Source: Nitrosopumilus adriaticus
GTDB lineage: Archaea > Thermoproteota > Nitrososphaeria > Nitrososphaerales > Nitrosopumilaceae
Length of the DNA: 64,000 bases
Assembly: GCF_000956175.1 (NCBI RefSeq)
Contig: NZ_CP011070.1
Coordinates: 1,606,147 to 1,670,146, forward strand
Direction of reading: 5' to 3'
The notes below the pieces were generated by a model that was given only the letters and a program-made list of their open reading frames with translations, had not been told where the DNA came from and searched no databases. Below, piece by piece: positions 58,603 through 64,000 of this stretch (the first letter of the stretch is position 1; every line of letters starts with the position of its first letter). The position numbers and the translations under genes are program-made.

Positions 58603-58698
58603 ATGGAAGACGTTGGGCAAATAGTTATGATTGCCTTAATAATAGGAGCTGTTGGGATTTTTGTTGGTTCTAGAATTTGGATGCTTTTTAGAAAATAG
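58603..58698 (+). CDS. 31-residue single-helix membrane microprotein
   Basis: ATG to TAG encodes MEDVGQIVMIALIIGAVGIF then VGSRIWMLFRK. One hydrophobic helix flanked by acidic and basic ends. It lies 66 bp before RNA element B on the same strand. Unknown function. Confidence 0.5.
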   Translation: MEDVGQIVMIALIIGAVGIFVGSRIWMLFRK

Positions 58699-58764
58699 TT
58701 TGACGTGTTAGCATCAGGTAAAAATTCTGAACAAAGTTAAATATTATTTTGACGTATATATCAT

Positions 58765-58866
58765 AACGAGAAACCGTCATTCTGCGTAGTAGAATGGCAG
58801 GTTTGGAAAACAATTCATGTTATAGAAATCGTTCCTAGATTCTATGTTTTCCAAGAATTTCTCGTT
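58765..58866 (+). ncRNA. Structured RNA element B (three-helix junction)
   Basis: AACGAGAAA (58765-58773) pairs perfectly with TTTCTCGTT (58858-58866). The first inner arm pairs CCGTCATTCT (58774-58783) with AGAATGGC-A-GG (58791-58801). The second arm pairs TTGGAAAACA (58803-58812) with TGTTTTCCAA (58845-58854) and continues as ATAG-A-AATC/GATTCTAT around a 7-nt loop. A TATA box (gttaaatatta, 58736-58746) sits about 25 nt before the first paired base. Sister of element A at 22706. Confidence 0.65.
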
Positions 58867-58882
58867 GTTTTAATTTAAAAAA

Positions 58883-59260
58883 TTATGGCTTTATTTTAGC
58901 TTCAGTGTACTGTTGTGCAAGAGCAATTAATTCATCTACACCTAATGGTTTTGAAATTATTTTGATTAATCCTTCTTTTACAGCCTCTTGATTTTTTGGA
59001 TCAAGTTGTGAATAACCAGTTACCATAACAACTTTAGCATTTTTATCAATTTGTTTAATTTGTTTGAATGCCTCATATCCATCAAGTACTGGCATATCAC
59101 CATCCATAATCACTAAAGATGGATTTGCATTTTTGAATTTTTCAACCGCTTCTTCCCCATTAACTGCTGTTTGAAGTTCAAATCCATGTAATTCTAGAAT
59201 TTCTTTATAAATAGAAATTAGGTCTTCATCATCTTCAACTAGCAGAATGACACTATTCAT
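58883..59260 (-). CDS. CheY-like response regulator
   Basis: 125 residues, a receiver domain only. D10, D11, D13 acidic pocket in LVEDDED, phosphoacceptor D53 in LVIMDGDMPVLDG, Thr of VTGYS and the Lys of IISKPLG. Phosphorylated by a histidine kinase, probably the one encoded divergently 161 bp away. No output domain, so it acts by protein contact. Confidence 0.93.
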   Translation of the reverse strand: MNSVILLVEDDEDLISIYKEILELHGFELQTAVNGEEAVEKFKNANPSLVIMDGDMPVLDGYEAFKQIKQIDKNAKVVMVTGYSQLDPKNQEAVKEGLIKIISKPLGVDELIALAQQYTEAKIKP

Positions 59261-59421
59261 GATACATCATATACTCATACTTTACTATTAAATACTATGT
59301 TTGTTATAATTGGCACATACCAAAATATCTTTGAAAAAAAATCAAGCCTAGAAACCATCGTTGTATAAAAAATACATCTTTATACATTCTCAAATTTAGG
59401 TGATTTGGAAGGGCTTAATAG

Positions 59422-61215
59422 TTGAGTAGTGGTGTTTTATCAAAATCAAGTATAAACCATAAACAAATTTTAATTTTATTAATTTTAGTTTTAGTAGTAA
59501 TTACTACAATCTATCAATTAAGACCATTTCTTGATGATGAGCAATTTAGTTGGATATCAATTCCAACATATTCAATTCTTCCAGGATTACTCACGGTTTA
59601 TTCTAGCGTTCTTGCAATAAAATTACACAAGCAAAAACACTTTCAAGCAAAAGCATTTTTTTTCTTCGCACTAGGAAATGTATGTTGGTTTATAGCTGAA
59701 CAAATTTGGCAAGCATATGATCATCTTTGGAATGAAGACCCATTTCCATCTGAAGCTGATGTTTTTTTTATTGCGTCTTACCCATTTATGATAATTTTTC
59801 TATTTCTCTCCATCAAACCCATCCTTAAATCAATTAGTAGAAATGTTTGGTTGTTTTCACTTGCTTTATCTTTCTCATTTTTGATACCATCTGTTTTAGC
59901 TGCGTATGATGATATGGTAGGTGAACAAGCATTTGCAACATCTATTGCTCTAACATATCCTATATTATCATCAATTCAATTAATTCCAGCAATTATTGGT
60001 TTACTGTTTCTTAGTAAAAAAGGGATAAATTTTTCATGGATGTTGTTATTATCTGGATTTATAATTAATAGCATAGCTGATTCTTTTTTCCTCTTTGTAG
60101 AACTTGATGGCTCCTATTATGATGGGCATCCAGTTGATTTGATCTTTGTATATGGTTTCATTTTGTTAATTTTTTCCCTTCACACCCGCTTAAAAATTTC
60201 GAACATTCCTAATTCTGAAAATTATGGAATGCTATTTCATGAAAATTTGCAATATGACACAATTCATAAATTTGGAATTCCATTAACTTTATCCATTATT
60301 TGCTTGATTGTTACAACAATTTTAGTTCATTCAGTTTTCATTGAATCCGAAGAAAGTATTTCTGCTCAGAGTATTACATTTGGAATTGTTGTAATGCTTG
60401 TTGTTTTTGTAACAATTATTTTAACAATCAATAGAAATCTATCAAAATTAGTCAAAATTAGAACTAACGAGCTTGAAAAGCAAAAAAATAATCTAGAACA
60501 TCTTGTTGAGGAAAAAACTCAAGAATTATTGAAATCCGAACGCCTATCTGCAATTGGGGAGTTATCTGGTCGTCTAGCACATGACATGAGAAATCCATTG
60601 TCAGTAATGAAAATGTCTGTAGATTTGATAAATCAGAGTGATGGTGAAACGAAGATTTCTGATGTTAAAGTAGTAGAACGATTAGATTTAATCAAAAAAA
60701 GTATTGATAGGATTTCTCATCAAGTAGATGATGTTTTGAGTTATGTAAGAAGATCTCCATTAAAATTAATTTCAGTGTCTTTATCAGAATTGATACAAGA
60801 TTGTATAAAAAAAATTAATCTACCAGATAATATAAAATTGAAATTTATTAAAAATGATTTACAAATTAAATGTGATCCAGTAAAACTAGAAGCTGTTATC
60901 ATTAATCTTATTGTAAATGCAATTCAGGAAATTCCAAATGGCGGTAATATCGAGATAAGATCATTTGAAAATGATGAATTTATGGTAATTGAATTCATTG
61001 ATTCAGGAAAAGGAATATCAAATGAAAGTATTGACAAGGTATTTGAACCTCTATTCACTACTAAACAAAAAGGAACTGGTTTGGGATTGGCTAGTTGTAA
61101 AAATATTGTAGAGCAACATCTAGGCAAAATTTCTGTGAGAAATAACCCGACAACATTTACTATAATGATTCCAAAGGAATTACAACAAATTTCTAAAGGT
61201 TCAAAGCAATCATAA
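59422..61215 (+). CDS. Multi-pass membrane sensor histidine kinase
   Basis: 597 residues from TTG. About ten hydrophobic segments occupy residues 15-350 (an integral-membrane sensor without a large extracellular loop). A coiled coil follows (LEKQKNNLEHLVEEKTQEL), then HisKA with the phosphorylated His in GRLAHDMRNPLSVMKM and a HATPase domain (N-box LIVNAIQEIPNG, IDSGKGIS, FTTKQKGTGLGLASCK). Probably phosphorylates the divergent receiver protein. The stimulus is unknown; a membrane-property sensor is plausible. Confidence 0.92.
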   Translation: MSSGVLSKSSINHKQILILLILVLVVITTIYQLRPFLDDEQFSWISIPTYSILPGLLTVYSSVLAIKLHKQKHFQAKAFFFFALGNVCWFIAEQIWQAYDHLWNEDPFPSEADVFFIASYPFMIIFLFLSIKPILKSISRNVWLFSLALSFSFLIPSVLAAYDDMVGEQAFATSIALTYPILSSIQLIPAIIGLLFLSKKGINFSWMLLLSGFIINSIADSFFLFVELDGSYYDGHPVDLIFVYGFILLIFSLHTRLKISNIPNSENYGMLFHENLQYDTIHKFGIPLTLSIICLIVTTILVHSVFIESEESISAQSITFGIVVMLVVFVTIILTINRNLSKLVKIRTNELEKQKNNLEHLVEEKTQELLKSERLSAIGELSGRLAHDMRNPLSVMKMSVDLINQSDGETKISDVKVVERLDLIKKSIDRISHQVDDVLSYVRRSPLKLISVSLSELIQDCIKKINLPDNIKLKFIKNDLQIKCDPVKLEAVIINLIVNAIQEIPNGGNIEIRSFENDEFMVIEFIDSGKGISNESIDKVFEPLFTTKQKGTGLGLASCKNIVEQHLGKISVRNNPTTFTIMIPKELQQISKGSKQS

Positions 61216-61764
61216 TTTCTTTAGTAAAGTAAATCTTGATTTATCAGGATCTATATCTTCATGCATGTCCACATTACTTACAATTCTTACATTGTAATTT
61301 AACCACCTTTTGTAGACATTTCGAAATTTGTGATTTTCATCTATCTGTTTTTCTGTTTCTTCAAATTTTTCACAATTCATAATGTATTTTCCGGCAACCC
61401 GATGCATTTCTGCAATTCCTTTATCAAGTGTGTCATCATCTAAATAATTCAATAATTGATGTGTGAAAACAAAATCAATTGAGGAATCCTCAAATGGCAA
61501 ATCAGTAATACTTGATTTCTTAAAATTTGCAAAGGGTATCTTTAGTTTTGCAATTTCTAATGCATTATCATTTAGATCAACTCCATGAATTTGAAAATCT
61601 TTTGTAAATAGTCTCAAATCTATTCCAGTGCCACACCCTATCTCAAGTATGCTGGTGCAATGCAAGGATGTAGCCAAATCTCGAGTAAATTTTGAAAATT
61701 CTTCATTGTATCTTGCCTCATTGTCATTAGCATATTTGTCCCAAAATTCCTTTTTGTAACTCAT
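61210..61764 (-). CDS. SAM-dependent methyltransferase
   Basis: 184 residues. LEIGCGTGIDLRLF is the SAM-binding motif I, followed by IHGVDLNDNALEIAK, FEDSSIDFVFTHQLLNYL and the C-terminal RWLNYNVRIVS. Class I methyltransferase of the UbiE-like shape; substrate unknown. Overlaps the end of the histidine kinase by 6 bp, convergent. Confidence 0.9.
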   Translation of the reverse strand: MSYKKEFWDKYANDNEARYNEEFSKFTRDLATSLHCTSILEIGCGTGIDLRLFTKDFQIHGVDLNDNALEIAKLKIPFANFKKSSITDLPFEDSSIDFVFTHQLLNYLDDDTLDKGIAEMHRVAGKYIMNCEKFEETEKQIDENHKFRNVYKRWLNYNVRIVSNVDMHEDIDPDKSRFTLLKKL

Positions 61765-61802
61765 AAAATTATTGATTAAAAGCCGTATTTGATATTAATT
61801 AT

Positions 61803-61964
61803 TCAATGCTGGCATTTACACGGAATTAGTTTTGTATCAAAAGTGCAATCATGTGGTCCATCTGATTTGCCTTGAGTGGGAATTTCTTTCATGCAGTCTT
61901 CATGACGCCCTTTTCTACAAAACCAGCAAATATCATGAGTTTCTCCAGGTGTGCATGAATCCAT
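61803..61964 (-). CDS. 53-residue Cys/His-rich microprotein
   Basis: Minus-strand ATG 61964. MDSCTPGETHDICWFCRKGR then HEDCMKEIPTQGKSDGPHDC. Seven Cys and several His (CWFC, HEDC, HDC, CKCQH) make a clear metal-binding protein. It lies between the methyltransferase and the aminotransferase, on the same strand. Unknown function. Confidence 0.65.
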   Translation of the reverse strand: MDSCTPGETHDICWFCRKGRHEDCMKEIPTQGKSDGPHDCTFDTKLIPCKCQH

Positions 61965-62005
61965 AATTTTTTATCAATTTTGAAGGTAAAAAACTTCGTG
62001 ATAAA

Positions 62006-62920
62006 TTAGATAAATGTCAACCATGGCAAAAATCTCTCATCTTTACCCATTACCACATCAGAAAATGATTTTTGTAGTGCTTTTGTTATGTTGCCCATCT
62101 TTCCATTTCCAATTTTTACTTTATCTACCTGAGTCACAGATTTTACTTCAGCTGCAGTGCCAGTCATAAAAATTTCATCAGCTGAATAAAGATCATCTCT
62201 TTCAAGATCTCGCTCTATAACAAAACCACTATTCTCTTCAATGATTTGAATAACACTGTCTCTAGTAATTCCTTCTAAACCACCCGCTGAAAGAGGAGGT
62301 GTTTGAATAATGTCATCTTTTACTACGAATATGTTTTCAGCACTTCCTTCTGCAACGTTTCCATGTGAATTTAACATTATAGCTTCATCATATCCATTTT
62401 CTAATGCTTCCATTCTTGCAAGTGCAGCATTTGCATAGTTTGATGCAGCTTTTGCTTGCATTGGTTGAGATCTTGAATCAATTTTCATCCAGCTTGACAT
62501 TTTACATTTTGCTCCAGAGAATTTACCTGCTTTTGACTCACCCATTTTCCATTCCCAACATGCAATGGAAACATCTACTTTATTTTCAGTAGGAGTAAGC
62601 CCCATTGTTCCGTATCCATAATATGCTAGTGGTCTAATGTATGATTCTTTTAGTCCGCTTGCTTTGACAGTTTTAATTATTGCATCTGAAATTTCTTTTT
62701 TTGTAAATTGCATTTTCATTGAATATAGTTTTGCAGATTTGAAGAATCTATCAAGATGTTCAGGTAATCGAAATATTGCTGAACCGCTAGGAGTATCATA
62801 GCAACGAATACCCTCAAAGATAGATGTGGAATAGTGTAATGCGTGAGTCAGTACATGGACTTTGGCATCTTTGAACGGTACCAATTTTCCATTCATCCAT
62901 ATTTTACCAACTTCTTTCAT
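62006..62920 (-). CDS. ilvE: Branched-chain amino acid aminotransferase family protein (copy 2)
   Basis: About 304 residues from ATG 62920 (MKEVGKIWMNG); an upstream ATG at 62938 adds six residues, but a TATA box at 62941-62950 lies about 25 nt before 62920, favouring the internal start as a leaderless one. PLP motifs: STSIFEGIRCYD, QAKAASNYANA (Lys), GNVAEGSAENIF, GGLEGITRDSVI, TGTAAEVKSV. Full-length, same length as copy 1 but clearly divergent. Likely true IlvE; copy 1 may have a different job. Confidence 0.92.
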   Translation of the reverse strand: MKEVGKIWMNGKLVPFKDAKVHVLTHALHYSTSIFEGIRCYDTPSGSAIFRLPEHLDRFFKSAKLYSMKMQFTKKEISDAIIKTVKASGLKESYIRPLAYYGYGTMGLTPTENKVDVSIACWEWKMGESKAGKFSGAKCKMSSWMKIDSRSQPMQAKAASNYANAALARMEALENGYDEAIMLNSHGNVAEGSAENIFVVKDDIIQTPPLSAGGLEGITRDSVIQIIEENSGFVIERDLERDDLYSADEIFMTGTAAEVKSVTQVDKVKIGNGKMGNITKALQKSFSDVVMGKDERFLPWLTFI

Positions 62921-63017
62921 AGGAGTCGAAAAAAACAATGCTAATTTAAAGAATTATCTTTTAATGGTATTTTGAGTGAATATGAAACTAAATATCTGAT
63001 GAAATACAAATAATTCT

Positions 63018-63224
63018 ATGAACTGGACTCTAGGCTTTGTATCAATTGTGCTTTTAGTAGTAGGCTTAGTAGGACAGGCTTTTGAAATGAGAAAAATTCG
63101 TTTGACTACATACAAGGATGAAGATGCAGGCTCGGCCAATATTTTCATGAATAAAAGAAATCTAAAATGGTATGCTATTTTGGGGGTTGGAATAATTTTG
63201 TGGTATATTTCTGAGCGTATGTAG
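63018..63224 (+). CDS. Small two-helix membrane protein
   Basis: 68 residues; hydrophobic segments at about 5-22 (LGFVSIVLLVVGLVGQAF) and 50-64 (WYAILGVGIILWYI), a Lys-rich loop between them. ATG start with AT-rich upstream shared with the divergent ilvE. Unknown function. Confidence 0.7.
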   Translation: MNWTLGFVSIVLLVVGLVGQAFEMRKIRLTTYKDEDAGSANIFMNKRNLKWYAILGVGIILWYISERM

Positions 63225-63275
63225 ATTATCTATATAGATCAGCTCTATATACTAGAAATTGTAAGTTATAGTATC

Positions 63276-63370
63276 GCGTGTTTAGGGTAACGCCCGGACT
63301 GAATCTAGATAATGGTCCAAGAACAAACCCTCGATGGCGCTTACAGGTGTAAAAACCCGTACGCCACACT
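63276..63370 (+). ncRNA. Candidate structured RNA before the aspartate kinase end
   Basis: Helices visible: GTG(T) (63278-63281) with (A)CAC (63366-63369); AGGGT (63284-63288) with ACCCT (63327-63331); GGACT (63296-63300) with GGTCC (63314-63318); TGGCG (63335-63339) with CGCCA (63362-63366), continuing as TAC/GTA and GGT/ACC. A TATA box (ctatatac, 63245-63252) sits about 25 nt upstream; a T-run follows at 63370-63373. Not 5S rRNA or tRNA. It is unusually GC-rich for this genome, which supports RNA. Confidence 0.5.
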
Positions 63371-63374
63371 TTTA

Positions 63375-64000
63375 CTAAATAAAATTAATATTTGAAATCT
63401 CTTGGTGTATTGCTTTGATTGCATTTTTTATATTGTCGCCAGCATCTTCTACAACAATAATAATTCGTGAAGTCTCTTCTTGTGCATCCATATTCAATAT
63501 GTTTAATCCAGCATCGCCAATCTTTGCACTTGTCCTTGATGCAACTTGCTGTACTCTCCACATCTCATCACCAATTAGCGTAATAACTCCTCGGTTGTAT
63601 GTAATTGTTGCAAGAGAATCAAATCCTAAAAGATATTTTTCATTTCTCTTAACATAATCTCCATCTAAAAATAAAATTCTAGAAAATTCAATTCCATCTT
63701 TTGTAAATGGAGATAATATTACAAACTCACTGTATCGCTTGTCTTTTTCTAATGAGATTAGTAATTTTTGAATGGAGCTAGTCTCAATTCTAAATATTGC
63801 GCAATTTTCTTTTCCAGTAACAATTTTGATGGGATGACCTTTTTGCTCATCCAATATTCTCTTTATGGTAGTAATTTTTTCAGGATTTTTCATATTTGTG
63901 ATTGTTATCGGAAGATCAACACCATTTTCTACAATTTCTTTAATTGCAATTGGATCTAATATTTTCATTCCAAACATTCCTGCAAGTCTTGCTTCATTGT
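63375..64000 (-). CDS. Aspartate kinase, C-terminal part (gene cut by window edge)
   Basis: At least 208 residues visible; the reading frame continues past the window end, upstream codons reading NEARLAG before MFGMKILDPIAIKEIVENG. The tail carries two ACT-domain units (YNRGVITLIGDEMWRVQQVA; NMDAQEETSRIIIVV) typical of feedback-regulated aspartate kinases (LysC/ThrA). Catalyses the first step of the Lys/Thr/Met branch. The N-terminal kinase domain is not visible, so subtype and inhibition are not assignable. Confidence 0.85.
   Translation of the reverse strand, partial: NEARLAGMFGMKILDPIAIKEIVENGVDLPITITNMKNPEKITTIKRILDEQKGHPIKIVTGKENCAIFRIETSSIQKLLISLEKDKRYSEFVILSPFTKDGIEFSRILFLDGDYVKRNEKYLLGFDSLATITYNRGVITLIGDEMWRVQQVASRTSAKIGDAGLNILNMDAQEETSRIIIVVEDAGDNIKNAIKAIHQEISNINFI

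Overview
The window is AT-rich (about two thirds A+T by eye) and archaeal. It encodes GINS, MCM, Hel308, RfcS, Alba, aIF6, aIF5B, ribosomal proteins L7Ae/S28e/L24e/L37e, an LSm protein, archease and Trm112. The pair of a 4-hydroxybutyryl-CoA dehydratase and an ADP-forming acyl-CoA synthetase belongs to the thaumarchaeal 3-hydroxypropionate/4-hydroxybutyrate carbon-fixation cycle. Zn/7Fe-type ferredoxins, a CFI-box secreted protein and many TATA-only leaderless starts (ATG, GTG or TTG) fit the same lineage. The best guess is an ammonia-oxidising thaumarchaeon of the Nitrosopumilus/Nitrosarchaeum type. Genus is not decided from this sequence.

Layout. 1-7.6 kb: a methylisocitrate-lyase-like enzyme, Alba, tRNA-Ala(GGC), a ferredoxin-NADP-type reductase, a nucleotidyltransferase, then a four-gene block (aminotransferase, Gfo/Idh oxidoreductase, Trm112-like protein, hexapeptide acyltransferase). 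6.4-12.3 kb: a tightly overlapping minus-strand replication operon, GINS-mcm-hel308-GlcNAc-1-P transferase-small membrane protein. It is divergent from rfcS across a promoter region dense in GATC. 13.4-18.7 kb: tRNA-Ser, two ferredoxins, aIF6, HisRS, an aldo/keto reductase and a membrane-anchored nuclease-like protein. 18.9-34.4 kb is the accessory stretch: secreted repeat proteins, a family-5 uracil-DNA glycosylase, a PQQ-type sugar dehydrogenase, several Cys-rich microproteins and several structured intergenic elements.

34.2-43.3 kb: zinc-finger microproteins, thioredoxin, the L7Ae-S28e-L24e-Ndk-aIF5B operon, GlmM, tRNA-Leu, a PurU/creatininase pair and the LSm-L37e-coiled-coil-RpiA operon. 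43.3-50.4 kb: Pcm, a Met/His-rich secreted protein, a dihydroorotase-like enzyme, tRNA-Ala(CGC), and three zinc-ribbon proteins around a thioredoxin and signal peptidase. 50.5-54.7 kb: the carbon-fixation pair and RNase H. 54.7-64 kb: small membrane proteins, an ArsR-type regulator, a radical SAM enzyme, a response regulator divergent from a multi-pass histidine kinase, a second branched-chain aminotransferase, and the 3' part of an aspartate kinase cut by the window end.

The most notable observation is non-coding. Four intergenic elements (22706-22832, 24831-24932, 58765-58866, about 63276-63370) can be folded by eye into multi-helix structures whose first paired base lies about 25 nt after a TATA box. 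Two of them (22706 and 58765) share an outer helix and a second hairpin, with compensatory differences, and so look like two copies of one small-RNA family. Other observations are a 276-bp identical duplication shared by two adjacent secreted-protein genes, a 138-bp tandem repeat in an acidic secreted protein, and at least seven likely small proteins under 60 residues.
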